Shown: positions 8,477 to 15,575 of the stretch, piece by piece
Numbering within the stretch: the stretch's first letter is position 1
How the letters are laid out: each line of letters begins with the position of its first letter
Assembly (NCBI GenBank): GCA_016296655.1
Contig: JAEDIW010000038.1
Span: 1 to 25,388 of the forward strand
Source of the DNA: Treponema sp.
GTDB lineage: Bacteria > Spirochaetota > Spirochaetia > Treponematales > Treponemataceae
Length of the DNA stretch: 25,388 bases
Reading direction: 5' to 3'
Made by a program: the position numbers and the translations under genes
Notes under the pieces: model-generated
Told to the model about the DNA's origin: nothing
Seen by the model: only the letters and a program-made list of their open reading frames with translations
Databases searched by the model: none

Positions 8477-9127
8477 TCAATTTTCAGGCTGTGAATCCTT
8501 ATGTGAATCAGTTTTTGACTCATCAGGTTTTTCTGCTGTATCTGTAATAGTTTCTGAAGTTTCTGCTGAAACAGAATCGTCATCTTTTACAGAATCAGGC
8601 TCAATTACGAGATCCCGGTTTTTTATAGAAACAAAGCCAAGAATGATTCCAAAAGCAATCAGCGAAAGTCCCAGAATTTTTACAAGAAGCAGACCGATTT
8701 TTCCTGGAATAGCAATCAAAAAAACTGCAAGTACAAAAGAAACCGCAATTTCACTTGCATAATGCTTTACAGGAATACCTTCCCCCTTCAATTTGATAAT
8801 TGCATAAGTTTCAAAAACAGCCGAAGCCAGCAGATAAAAAGCCAGAACGTAGAGCATTACCGTCCAGAGTGTTGCAGCAAATGCCATTGGCAGAAAAATT
8901 GCCAGCAGACCGACAGCCACAGAAGACCATCCCCTAAGTTTTAAATCTCGTTTGTAGAACGGATTTTCAATGAAACCAGACATACATGAAAGATTAAAAG
9001 CTCCGTTTGCAAGCGAGGCCACTCCCAAAATGATTACAATCATTTTTACAAACTGTTCAGGAGAGGAAAATACCATCAAACCGATAACAGCCGACATTGC
9101 AGCTATAATAATAGAATAATTTTTCAT
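8477..9127 (-). CDS. HdeD/DUF308-like membrane protein
   Basis: Small inner-membrane protein with about six hydrophobic helices in two repeats, the arrangement of the DUF308/HdeD family; HdeD is associated with acid resistance in E. coli, but most relatives have no known role. After the last helix there is a long acidic, Ser/Thr-rich cytoplasmic tail (from about IEPDSVKDDDS to the end). Three in-frame ATGs lie at 9139, 9133 and 9127. A near-perfect extended -10 (TGGTATAAT) on the minus strand covers 9143-9138 and so overlaps the first ATG. Transcription should then begin near 9131, so I use the third ATG. The product is about 216 residues (220 from the first ATG). No Shine-Dalgarno sequence precedes any of them. 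Confidence 0.82.
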   Translation of the reverse strand: MKNYSIIIAAMSAVIGLMVFSSPEQFVKMIVIILGVASLANGAFNLSCMSGFIENPFYKRDLKLRGWSSVAVGLLAIFLPMAFAATLWTVMLYVLAFYLLASAVFETYAIIKLKGEGIPVKHYASEIAVSFVLAVFLIAIPGKIGLLLVKILGLSLIAFGIILGFVSIKNRDLVIEPDSVKDDDSVSAETSETITDTAEKPDESKTDSHKDSQPEN

Positions 9128-9137
9128 AGGCATCTTC

Positions 9138-9146
9138 ATTATACCA
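9138..9146 (-). promoter_or_regulatory. Extended -10 promoter element overlapping the first ATG of the DUF308 gene
   Basis: The minus strand reads TGGTATAAT, a consensus TATAAT with the upstream TG of extended -10 promoters. A -35 at the usual distance is weak (TTTATT), as is common for extended -10 promoters. The expected start of transcription, near 9131, leaves almost no 5' leader before the ATG at 9127. Confidence 0.55.
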
Positions 9147-9240
9147 CACCTGTTTTTACAAATAAACTTAATTATGCACCAAAAAATCAGGCGTTTTTGT
9201 CAAATTGTGTCATTTTTACACAGTTATCTTGTAGCAAAAA

Positions 9241-9292
9241 GCCCCAATGAATCTTTTTGAACATTCTTATTTTTATTTTGGGGCCATTTTTT
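9241..9292 (+). terminator. Orphan intrinsic terminator-like hairpin
   Basis: GCCCCAA (9241-9247) pairs with TTTTGGGGC (about 9276-9284) and is followed by CATTTTTT. Read on the minus strand, the same stem is followed by TTTTTGC. No protein gene ends just before it on either strand, so it either insulates the divergent promoters of the DUF308 and small heat-shock genes or ends an unannotated short RNA. No other gene is visible in 9128-9527 apart from the repeat and promoter listed separately. Confidence 0.45.
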
Positions 9293-9391
9293 GTTTTTTT
9301 TATCTAAAAAAAACAAAAAACCGGGCTTTTCGGGGTTTCAGCCTCCTCGCTTTGCTGCGGTGGCCGCCCTGCGCCCCTGCAATCCCTTGTC
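9287..9391. repeat. Dispersed repeat, copy A, with T/A hairpin at one end
   Basis: Bases 9316-9391 match the reverse complement of 22341-22416. The first 33 bases (from AAAAACCGGGC through CAGCCTCCTC) are identical, and differences afterwards are single substitutions plus CCT versus AAAA after GGTGGCCGC. Immediately outside the CCGGGC end is a perfect 15-bp inverted repeat of T6GT8 / A8CA6 with loop ATCT (9287-9320). Copy B has a different hairpin at the same place. It is GC-rich compared with its surroundings. Likely a REP-like intergenic element of this lineage. Confidence 0.75.
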
Positions 9392-9452
9392 CTCTCTGAA
9401 AATTTCAACTTTTTTGCTAATTTTTGCTGTTTTTTTTGTAAAATTTAAAAAG

Positions 9453-9470
9453 TTGGCACGGTTTTTGCTA
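9453..9470 (+). promoter_or_regulatory. Sigma-54 (RpoN) promoter of the small heat-shock gene
   Basis: TTGGCACGGTTTTTGCTA matches the sigma-54 consensus TGGCAC-N5-TTGCW exactly, with the -24 GG at 9455-9456 and the -12 GC at 9467-9468 separated by the required 10 bases. Transcription would begin near 9480, giving a leader of about 48 bases. Sigma-54 promoters need an enhancer-binding ATPase. The upstream 9390-9450 region shows no obvious palindromic activator site. Confidence 0.75.
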
Positions 9471-9527
9471 TATATACTAGTGAAAGAAAACTTGATTATT
9501 ACAAACCGCAAGGTTATGGAGGATTTT

Positions 9528-9959
9528 ATGAACGAATTATCACTTTTTAATACTCTTTTCAATTCAGCTTTTGACGGCACCATGCCAGAATTTAACATTC
9601 ATGCTTCACCAGCAATGCCCAAGGTTGATGTCATGGAAATGAAAGACAGCTATCTTTTGGAAATGGAATTGCCAGGTTTGACAGAAAAGGATGTAAACAT
9701 TGAACTTGATCGCAATGTCCTTACTATTGCTTCTGTAAAAGCAGACAAAACAGAAAAGGCAGAAAATTCTGAAAAATCTGAGAAATCAAAATGGCTGCTT
9801 CGCGAACGCAGAAAAATGGAGTTTGCAAGACGTTTTACATTGCCAGAAGATGCAGATGTACAGGCAATTTCTGCTGTATTCAAAAATGGAATTCTGTCTG
9901 TAAACATTGCTCGTAAGGCAATTCCTGCACCAAAAAAGATTGAAATTGCCGTAGCATAA
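9528..9959 (+). CDS. hsp20: Small heat-shock protein, Hsp20/alpha-crystallin family
   Basis: ATP-independent chaperone that binds unfolding proteins and holds them for refolding. The 143-residue protein has a short N-terminal arm (MNELSLFNTLFNSAFDG), an alpha-crystallin domain starting near PKVDVMEMKDSYLLEMELPG, the ERRKMEFARRFTLPEDAD segment, the conserved FKNGILSVNI motif near the end, and a C-terminal extension ending PAPKKIEIAVA. A Ser/Lys/Glu-rich loop (KTEKAENSEKSEKSK) sits in the middle of the domain. I chose the ATG at 9528 because GGAGGA (9518-9523) is correctly spaced. The frame is open further upstream, but that translates the repeat and promoter DNA. It is preceded by a sigma-54 promoter and followed by its own terminator, so it is probably monocistronic. 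Confidence 0.93.
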   Translation: MNELSLFNTLFNSAFDGTMPEFNIHASPAMPKVDVMEMKDSYLLEMELPGLTEKDVNIELDRNVLTIASVKADKTEKAENSEKSEKSKWLLRERRKMEFARRFTLPEDADVQAISAVFKNGILSVNIARKAIPAPKKIEIAVA

Positions 9960-9982
9960 TTTTAATTTTCAGGTTACCTCGA

Positions 9983-10022
9983 AAAATCCTCTGTCGCACA
10001 TAGCGGCGGAGGATTTTTTTTT
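9983..10022 (+). terminator. Intrinsic terminator of the small heat-shock gene
   Basis: AATCCTC-tGtCGC pairs with GCGgC-GGAGGATT around the loop ACATA and is followed by a run of T residues (10014-10023). It begins 24 bases after the stop codon. Confidence 0.85.
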
Positions 10023-10047
10023 TCAGATGACAAATTGTGTTCAAGCG

Positions 10048-10053
10048 TATAAA
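10048..10053 (+). promoter_or_regulatory. -10 element close to the slyX start
   Basis: TATAAA ends 8 bases before the slyX ATG, and there is no Shine-Dalgarno sequence between them. It lies just after the terminator of the preceding gene, so a new promoter is expected here. A -35 hexamer is not clear. Confidence 0.4.
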
Positions 10054-10061
10054 CTGATTCC

Positions 10062-10271
10062 ATGACTGAAGAAATTGATGAACGTTGCACAAATATTGAA
10101 ATAAAGCTTTCTTTTATGGAAGAATTTATTCAGAAATTGCAGACTGAAGTTGTAAGTCAAGGCAAGCTGATAGAAAAGCTTACACTGGAAAACAAGCTTA
10201 TTTCCGGCAGGTTGAAAGACCTTCAGGATTCTCTGGAAGAAATTCCGAACCGCCGGCCTCCTCATTATTAA
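10062..10271 (+). CDS. slyX: SlyX family protein
   Basis: A 69-residue, almost entirely alpha-helical protein predicted to form a coiled coil (heptad-like EIKLSFMEEFIQKLQTEVVSQGKLIEKL), ending in the characteristic PPHY of the SlyX family. The family is widespread but its role is unknown; in E. coli slyX lies next to slyD. Length and C-terminal motif fit well. No Shine-Dalgarno sequence precedes the ATG and a TATAAA box lies 8 bases upstream, so the transcript may be leaderless. A terminator-like hairpin follows the gene. Confidence 0.85.
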   Translation: MTEEIDERCTNIEIKLSFMEEFIQKLQTEVVSQGKLIEKLTLENKLISGRLKDLQDSLEEIPNRRPPHY

Positions 10272-10297
10272 GTTTATAAAAAAATGGAAAAGTTTTT

Positions 10298-10335
10298 AGT
10301 GCAGAAAAGGTTTATGATATATCTGGCACTTTTTT
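10298..10335 (+). terminator. Intrinsic terminator after slyX
   Basis: AGTGCAGA (10298-10305) pairs with TCTGGCACT (10322-10330) with a one-base bulge and runs into TTTTTT. It lies 26 bases after the slyX stop. The stretch from here to 10445 holds no gene I can support. Confidence 0.65.
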
Positions 10336-10445
10336 GCATAAAGGCTTTTTTTCATTTGGGGTAATACAACCCTTACTTAACGTATTTACTTTTTTAGCAA
10401 AAAAGCAGATAATAGTCTCAGATTATAAAAAGTTTGTAAAATTAT

Positions 10446-10739
10446 ATGAAGCATTGCATTATTGTAAAATTCATTTCGGAAATTTCAGAAGAACAGAAGG
10501 TTTTGATTATCCGGAACATAAACTCTTTGTTTCAAAGAAGTCTGGAAATCGAAGGAATTCAAAAAATTAATATTTTTCAAAATTGTATTGCTCAGGCAAA
10601 TAGGGCAGATTTGATGATTGAAATGCAGATGGAAAGAGATGCTTTGAGCAAATTTGATTGCAGCGAAATTCATGCTGAGTGGAAATCCGAATATGGAAAA
10701 TTCATTTCAGCTAAAACAATTTTTGATTACTGTGAATAA
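10446..10739 (+). CDS. Small Dabb-like (stress-responsive A/B barrel) protein
   Basis: A 97-residue protein starting MKHCIIVKFISEISEEQK, with the pattern of Dabb dimeric alpha+beta barrel domains: a first beta strand, a helix, an IEGIQKINIF strand, then RADLMIEMQMERDALSKF and a short C-terminal strand near KTIFDYCE. Dabb proteins include stress-responsive proteins and some enzymes, so no reaction can be assigned. There is no good Shine-Dalgarno sequence before the ATG. The lipoprotein gene starts 19 bases after its stop, so the two are probably cotranscribed. The family assignment is by pattern only. Confidence 0.6.
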   Translation: MKHCIIVKFISEISEEQKVLIIRNINSLFQRSLEIEGIQKINIFQNCIAQANRADLMIEMQMERDALSKFDCSEIHAEWKSEYGKFISAKTIFDYCE

Positions 10740-10758
10740 AAAAAACAGAGGAAAATAA

Positions 10759-11760
10759 ATGAAAAAGTTTTGTAAATTTATTTTTATGCTGATTCCTGTC
10801 TGGATTTGCCTTGCAGGATGCGTTACAAGTCCTTTTGGATTTATTTTGGGGTTCGACGATATATTACTTTCTGCAAATTTCCCCCGGCGTGCTGAATATC
10901 AACTGCCTCCCAGAGCAAAAGTTGCAGTAATTCCCTTTCAGGACACTTTTAATGACGGAACGGTTGTTGGCGGAGTTGCCGACTGGATGGTTGATAATTT
11001 TTTTGCAATGCTTCAGGGAGACATTTCAAATTTTTTTGGCGGCGAGCGAGGTTCAATTGTTCACAGAACTACAAAAAGGGTAAGCCAGGAAATTGAAGAA
11101 GATCCGAATCTAGTTCTTATAAACAAAAAAAATGCTGACCAGGCAGATTATTTAATTAGCGGTGGAATAACCGGTTTTGATACTTCTATCGATAGAGAAA
11201 AAAAAGATAATAGAAAATATTGCACTAAGGAAGTTTTTGTATCCATCCGATATCAACTTGTTGATGTAAAAACAAAAGAAATTGTTTATACAGAGGAAAG
11301 GTATATTGACAGGCAGGATACAAGAGAAGGTTCTGAGCCACATGCCATTGCAGTAGTTTCTGATGACATAGACATGCTTGCAAAACAAATTGTAGATATA
11401 ACCCGCCCGCATGAAGTTAAAGTGACGGAGCGCATTTATTTAGCAGAAACCAAAAATAAAGATTTCAAGACTGCATGCAAACTTGCTAAAAAAAGTGAAA
11501 CCTTTGGGAAGGCCCAGGAGCTTTTTGCAAAAGTTTATGCAGATGAAGGAATTTATCAAGCCGGCTACAATTCAGCTGTTCTTTTGTTTTTGAATAGAGA
11601 TTTTGAAAAAGCCTTGGAAGAAATGCATGCAATGGAAGAAAAATTCCATACGAAAGAAGCTGAGAAGGCTTTAGAGCGTATTCAGAAAGAAATAGAATAT
11701 CAGCAGAAGAGTCAGATGATGGAATCCAGCCAGGAGTTGTTGGAAGTGTCAGAAAATTAA
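10759..11760 (+). CDS. Predicted lipoprotein with CsgG/LpoB-like domain and helical C-terminus
   Basis: Has a type II signal peptide (MKKFCKFIFMLIPVWICLAGC, lipobox LAGC with Cys21), so it should be lipid-anchored outside the inner membrane. The segment RAKVAVIPFQDTFNDG, then GGVADWMVDNFFAML and later ADYLISGGITGFD, resembles the CsgG/LpoB-like fold used by envelope lipoproteins to form complexes. The last 100 residues are helical and charged (FGKAQELFAKVY, YNSAVLLFLNRDFEKALEEM), reminiscent of TPR repeats. AGAGGA lies 7 bases before the ATG. It ends 4 bases from the convergent peptide gene with no terminator between. The role is unknown; envelope assembly is an inference. Confidence 0.8.
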   Translation: MKKFCKFIFMLIPVWICLAGCVTSPFGFILGFDDILLSANFPRRAEYQLPPRAKVAVIPFQDTFNDGTVVGGVADWMVDNFFAMLQGDISNFFGGERGSIVHRTTKRVSQEIEEDPNLVLINKKNADQADYLISGGITGFDTSIDREKKDNRKYCTKEVFVSIRYQLVDVKTKEIVYTEERYIDRQDTREGSEPHAIAVVSDDIDMLAKQIVDITRPHEVKVTERIYLAETKNKDFKTACKLAKKSETFGKAQELFAKVYADEGIYQAGYNSAVLLFLNRDFEKALEEMHAMEEKFHTKEAEKALERIQKEIEYQQKSQMMESSQELLEVSEN

Positions 11761-11764
11761 TGTG

Positions 11765-11932
11765 CTAATTTTGGGTTTTATCCGACGGGGCTGCCTTTTG
11801 TTCTGTTTTTTGGGAAGAGAGGCAGTTCGGTGGAATATAGGCACAGCCTCCTGAAATTCTGCTGACTTCTTTGTAAGATTTGAAAAATTTTCTGATAAAA
11901 TCTTTTATCGCTGCTAAAAATGTTTTTTTCAT
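11765..11932 (-). CDS. Small 55-residue basic/Cys-containing peptide
   Basis: A short gene supported by a strong Shine-Dalgarno sequence (AGGAGA, 7 bases before the ATG at 11932). The frame continues 10 codons further upstream, but those codons include the ribosome-binding site. The product starts MKKTFLAAIKDFIRKFFKSY, which would form an amphipathic, positively charged helix. It then has GGCAYIPPNC, with two Cys six residues apart, and a polar tail SSQKTEQKAAPSDKTQN. It resembles peptide precursors (short helix, small Cys/Pro core, polar tail) but no processing enzyme or exporter is adjacent, so a membrane-associated small protein is equally possible. I do not recognise a family. Confidence 0.6.
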   Translation of the reverse strand: MKKTFLAAIKDFIRKFFKSYKEVSRISGGCAYIPPNCLSSQKTEQKAAPSDKTQN

Positions 11933-12008
11933 AAGTATCTCCTGAAAAAAGTTATAAGGCATTGCAGGTTAAATTTCAATTTATGGATAAAAATGTATGG
12001 TTTTGCAG

Positions 12009-12190
12009 TGCGGCAAGAATTGGAGCAGTGCCGCAAGGCAAACAAAGGGGTTTTCTGAAAAGTTCAAAGTATAGTGTTGAAATTCCTGAATAAATTCGCA
12101 ATGGCACTACGGACTATACTTTTGGGTAACCCCTTTGGTCGGAGGCGAAAGCCGTAGCTGCGGAAAGTCTGGTTTTGCAGACTGCGCAGC
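12009..12190. repeat. Cluster of nested inverted repeats between the peptide and ZIP genes
   Basis: Three structures lie in tandem. TGCGGCA (12009-12015) pairs with TGCCGCA (12029-12035). A larger near-palindrome has outer arms AAAGGGGTT (12044-12052) / AACCCCTTT (12128-12136) and inner arms AAAGTATAGT (12066-12075) / ACTATACTTT (12113-12122). A third hairpin is GCTGCG-AGTCTG (12157-12171) against CAGACT-CGCAGC (12178-12190). No ORF of note is present. The 93-base near-palindrome has the form of a MITE-like element. The block could also end ZIP transcription, although no U-run follows the stems. Confidence 0.6.
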
Positions 12191-12220
12191 GGGATGCAAA
12201 AGCCGCCCTAAATAAAAAAA

Positions 12221-12994
12221 TCAGCCAAAAACAACATCCAGAATCATCATTAGGATGAATCCTGCAGCGAATCCAAGTGTGCAGAGGTTGGAATGTTTTC
12301 CGCTTGAACCTTCAGGAATGAGTTCTTCTACGACTACATAAAGCATTGCGCCTGCAGAAAAGGACAGCAGATATGGCAGGACAGAAACTACGAACGATGA
12401 CAGGAAGATTGTTATGAATGCGGCAATTGGTTCAACAACACCTGAAAGAGTTCCGTAAATAAAAGCCTTAACTTTATTTTCTTTAGAGGCAAGTGGCATG
12501 GAAACGGCAGCTCCTTCGGGAAAATTCTGAATGGCAATTCCAACTGCGAGTGAAAAGGCTGCTGCCATGCTTATGTCTGAATTTAAAGAAAGCATGCCTG
12601 CAAAAATTACACCGACGGCCATGCCTTCCGGAATATTGTGCAGTGTAACGGCAAGGCAGAGCATCGTTGTTTCTGAAAAAGTTGAAACAGGACCTTCTGG
12701 ATTGTCAGATTCTATATGCTGATGGGGAATTATGTTGTCAAGAAACAGCAGAAAAAGCATTCCTACTGCAATGCCTACGGCTGCTGGAATAAAAGCAAAT
12801 TTGCCAAGATTTGAAGAACTTTGCATTGCTGGTATAATCAGCGACCAGACGGAAGCTGCAAGCATAACTCCTGATGCAAATCCTAAAAGAAATTTTTGGA
12901 GTTTTTGGTTCATTTCCTTTTTTAACAGGAAAACACAAGCTGAGCCCAAAGTGGTTCCCAGCAGCGGAATTAACAGACCTATTATAATTTTCAT
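12221..12994 (-). CDS. ZIP family divalent metal transporter
   Basis: Inner-membrane importer for zinc or related divalent metals, of the GufA/ZupT-like branch. The 257-residue protein has about eight membrane helices. The two metal-binding helices carry the signatures HNIPEGMAVGV and NFPEGAAVSMPL, and the loop before them contains a His-bearing segment (IIPHQHIES). There is no Shine-Dalgarno sequence before the ATG. On the minus strand TATATT (13006-13001) ends 6 bases before it, suggesting a leaderless mRNA, with TTGACC further upstream as a loose -35. The small peptide gene lies downstream on the same strand, separated by an inverted-repeat block. Substrate specificity cannot be read from sequence alone. 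Confidence 0.92.
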   Translation of the reverse strand: MKIIIGLLIPLLGTTLGSACVFLLKKEMNQKLQKFLLGFASGVMLAASVWSLIIPAMQSSSNLGKFAFIPAAVGIAVGMLFLLFLDNIIPHQHIESDNPEGPVSTFSETTMLCLAVTLHNIPEGMAVGVIFAGMLSLNSDISMAAAFSLAVGIAIQNFPEGAAVSMPLASKENKVKAFIYGTLSGVVEPIAAFITIFLSSFVVSVLPYLLSFSAGAMLYVVVEELIPEGSSGKHSNLCTLGFAAGFILMMILDVVFG

Positions 12995-13105
12995 AATACT
13001 AATATATCACAATGTAAATACTGAGGGTCAAGAAAAATTAAGAAAAACCTTTTTGTATATTTTTAAAAACTTTAAGTTTCACTGTTCTTTTTAAGCTGAC
13101 TTTAA

Positions 13106-13134
13106 TTGACTATTGTTTTTATTAAAATTATTAT
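13106..13134 (+). promoter_or_regulatory. Sigma-70 promoter of the amino-acid ABC operon
   Basis: TTGACT (13106-13111) and TATTAT (13129-13134) are separated by exactly 17 bases and each matches consensus at five of six positions. Transcription should start near 13141, leaving a leader of about 65 bases with no obvious riboswitch. Confidence 0.7.
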
Positions 13135-13205
13135 TCTATTCATAGTTTATAATAAAAGGGTTGAATGGTTTGTTTGCCTTTTATTCGGAGAGACGGAGGT
13201 TTTAA

Positions 13206-13973
13206 ATGAAAAAAACATTATCAGTTTTGCTTGCTGTCATGATGGCAGTTTGTGCATTTGCAGGTGGAAACAAGGAAAAAGCTGCAGAAGCTGGCGGAAA
13301 GGTTTGGATTGTTGCAACTGACACAGTTTTCAGACCTTTTGAGTATACAAACGAAAAAAATCAGTTTGTAGGAATTGACGTTGATTTGCTTGCAGCTATT
13401 GCAGAAGATCAGGGTTTTAAGTATGAACTTCAGTCGTTGGGTTGGGATGCTGGTGTTGCTGCCGTACAGGTTGGCCAGGCAGATGCTCTTATTGCTGGTG
13501 CAACAATTAAGCAGAGCCGTATTGATTCAGGCTGGATTTTTTCTGAAGGATATTACAATGCAACACAGACTTTTGTTGTAGCAAAAGACAGCAAAATTGC
13601 AAGTTTTGAGGACTTGAAGGGTAAAAATGTTGCAGTAAAGAATGGAACTGCTGGTGCTGACTTTGCAAACAGCCTTAAAGCAAAATACGGCTTTACAGTA
13701 ACTGTATTTGAAGATTCTCCTACAATGTATCAGGATGTAATCAACGGAAATAGTGCTGCATGTTGTGAAGATACTCCTATCATGGCAGACAATATTAAAA
13801 CTGCAGGTCTTGCTTTGAAGATTCCTGCAGGCATGGAAAGCGAAGGCGCTCCTTACGGATTTGCAATCATGGACAAAAAGAATCAGGAACTTTTGGACAT
13901 GTTTAATGCAGGGCTTAAAAACATCAAGGCAAACGGAAAATATCAGCAGATTTTGGATAAATATCTTAAATAG
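13206..13973 (+). CDS. Polar amino-acid ABC transporter, substrate-binding protein
   Basis: Periplasmic receptor that captures a polar amino acid and delivers it to the permease encoded next. It has an N-terminal signal peptide (MKKTLSVLLAVMMAVCAFAG) and the SBP_bac_3 fold: VATDTVFRPFEYTNEKNQFVGIDVDLLAAIAE, then ALIAGATIKQSRIDSGWIFS, LKGKNVAVKNGTAGADFA and a C-terminal NAGLKNIKANGKYQQILDKYL. The Cys in the signal region is followed by AFAGGNKEK rather than a normal lipobox end, so it could be a secreted rather than lipid-anchored form. GGAGG lies about 8 bases before the ATG. A terminator-like stem after the gene probably raises its level relative to the permease and ATPase. The amino acid carried is not clear. 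Confidence 0.93.
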   Translation: MKKTLSVLLAVMMAVCAFAGGNKEKAAEAGGKVWIVATDTVFRPFEYTNEKNQFVGIDVDLLAAIAEDQGFKYELQSLGWDAGVAAVQVGQADALIAGATIKQSRIDSGWIFSEGYYNATQTFVVAKDSKIASFEDLKGKNVAVKNGTAGADFANSLKAKYGFTVTVFEDSPTMYQDVINGNSAACCEDTPIMADNIKTAGLALKIPAGMESEGAPYGFAIMDKKNQELLDMFNAGLKNIKANGKYQQILDKYLK

Positions 13974-14023
13974 TAGTTTTTTTTGCTGAATGTACCGGGT
14001 GGGGTACAGAATTTTTCCATTGA

Positions 14024-14062
14024 AGACCTTGCAGAACGTTTGTGTTTTGCAAGGTCTTTTTA
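14024..14062 (+). terminator. Intercistronic terminator/processing hairpin in the ABC operon
   Basis: AGACCTTGCA (14024-14033) pairs with TGCAAGGTCT, and the stem runs into TTTTTATATAAT. It lies between the binding-protein and permease genes and so likely acts as a partial terminator or mRNA-stabilising stem. A second small inverted repeat GTACC-gggtg-GGGTAC lies at about 13992-14007. Confidence 0.75.
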
Positions 14063-14144
14063 TATAATAACGAAATAAGTGAATTTCTAGGAATTGTTTT
14101 TTTAGAGATGTCCATAATATTCCAAGTTTTTAAGGAGTCCGCAA

Positions 14145-14816
14145 ATGTTGTCAATTATCCAGGTTTACTGGTCAATGCTTTTGCAATCTCTGGGCTATAC
14201 GCTTCTGCTTACCTTGTTTGCACTTTTTTTTGCAATGATAATCGGTCTGATTTTTGCACTTATGAATGTAAGTCACAGTAAAGTTTTAAATATTTTGGGG
14301 ACAGTTTATGTGGATGCTGTCAGGGGCGTTCCTCTGATTGTACTTGCATTTTTCATTTATTTTGGTGTGCCTCAGGCTGTAAAAATGCTTGGTGTGCAGA
14401 CTTTCAGGTTGCCGGCTTTGCAGGCAGGAACCATTGCCCTTGCTATGAACTGTGGTGCCTATATGGCCGAAATTTTCAGAGCCGGCATTCAGAGTATTGA
14501 TAAGGGGCAGATGGAAGCTGCCCGTTCTCTTGGCTTGCCATACAGCATAAGCATGCGACGTGTAATTCTTCCGCAGGCTTTTAGGGTGATGATACCTTCT
14601 GTCATAAATCAGTTTATAATTACACTCAAGGATACTTCCATTCTTTCTGTAATTGGTTATCCTGAGCTTACAAATATGGGAAAGACAATCTCTGGCAATA
14701 CATTCAAAAGTCTTCAGACTTGGGCGATAATCGGTATTCTGTACATGGTTGTAATCATAACTTTGAGTAAAATTGCCAAAAATATAGAAAGGAGACTGAA
14801 GAAAGATGGCCAGTAG
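14145..14816 (+). CDS. Polar amino-acid ABC transporter, permease
   Basis: Membrane subunit of the HisM/GlnP family that forms the translocation path. The 223-residue protein has about five membrane helices and the cytoplasmic EAA-type loop that contacts the ATPase (MEAARSLGLPYSISMRRVILPQAFRV). AGGAG lies 8 bases before the ATG. The gene overlaps the ATPase start by 11 bases, indicating tight coupling. A single permease gene implies a homodimer. Confidence 0.94.
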   Translation: MLSIIQVYWSMLLQSLGYTLLLTLFALFFAMIIGLIFALMNVSHSKVLNILGTVYVDAVRGVPLIVLAFFIYFGVPQAVKMLGVQTFRLPALQAGTIALAMNCGAYMAEIFRAGIQSIDKGQMEAARSLGLPYSISMRRVILPQAFRVMIPSVINQFIITLKDTSILSVIGYPELTNMGKTISGNTFKSLQTWAIIGILYMVVIITLSKIAKNIERRLKKDGQ

Positions 14817-15549
14817 TTCAACAATAAAAGTTCATGTAGAACATTTGAAAAAAAATTTTGGCAACCTTGAGGTTTTGAAGGACATAAATATAGATATAAC
14901 TGAAGGTGAAGTTGTTACTGTAATAGGACCTTCCGGCAGCGGCAAGTCAACTTTTTTGCGGTGCCTGAACAGGCTTGAAACACTAACGGGCGGCAAGGTA
15001 CTGGTAAATGGTTTTGACCTTGGCGACAAAAAGGTGAATATCAATAAAGTTCGTGAAAATATCGGCATGGTTTTTCAGCATTTTAATCTTTTTCCGAATA
15101 TGTCAGTTATTGAAAATATCATGCTGGCTCCAGTGGAATTGAAAATAAAAACAAAAGATGAAGCTCGCACTGAAGGCATGAAACTTCTTGAAAGGGTAGG
15201 GCTTGTGGAAAAAGCAGATGTTTATCCACAGCAGCTTTCCGGAGGTCAGAAACAAAGAGTTGCAATTGCCAGAGCTCTTGCCATGAATCCTTCTGTAATG
15301 CTTTTTGATGAACCAACTAGTGCCCTGGATCCTGAAATGGTAGGGGAAGTTCTTAATGTAATGAAAGAACTTGCGCAGAACGGAATGACAATGATTTGTG
15401 TAACTCATGAAATGGGATTTGCCAGGGAAGTTGCCGACAGGGTTGTTTTTATGGATGGCGGGCTTATAATTGAAGAAGGAACGCCTGAGCAGGTTTTAAA
15501 GAATCCTCAGCAAGAAAGGACAAGAAGTTTTTTGAACAAGGTTCTGTAG
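14806..15549 (+). CDS. Polar amino-acid ABC transporter, ATP-binding protein
   Basis: Cytoplasmic ATPase of the GlnQ/HisP type that drives uptake. All motifs are present in order: Walker A GPSGSGKST, Q-loop FQHFNLFPNMSVIENI, signature LSGGQKQRVAIARAL, Walker B VMLFDEPTSALDP and the H-loop VTHEMGFA. The 247 residues match the family. It starts inside the end of the permease gene, after GGAGA about ten bases upstream. Confidence 0.96.
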   Translation: MASSSTIKVHVEHLKKNFGNLEVLKDINIDITEGEVVTVIGPSGSGKSTFLRCLNRLETLTGGKVLVNGFDLGDKKVNINKVRENIGMVFQHFNLFPNMSVIENIMLAPVELKIKTKDEARTEGMKLLERVGLVEKADVYPQQLSGGQKQRVAIARALAMNPSVMLFDEPTSALDPEMVGEVLNVMKELAQNGMTMICVTHEMGFAREVADRVVFMDGGLIIEEGTPEQVLKNPQQERTRSFLNKVL

Positions 15550-15575
15550 TTTTTTAATGGAAAGGAGGAAGCTGC

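Noticed and set aside
9291..9527. N-terminal extension of the small heat-shock gene
   Set aside because: It would translate the dispersed repeat and the sigma-54 promoter; the family N-terminus starts at 9528 behind a good ribosome-binding site.
10334..10570. 78-codon plus-strand ORF overlapping the Dabb-like gene
   Set aside because: Different frame from the better-supported Dabb-like gene, starts within the slyX terminator area and shows no domain.
13106..13321. 71-codon ORF overlapping the binding-protein gene
   Set aside because: It covers the promoter and the start of the binding protein in another frame; no coding support.
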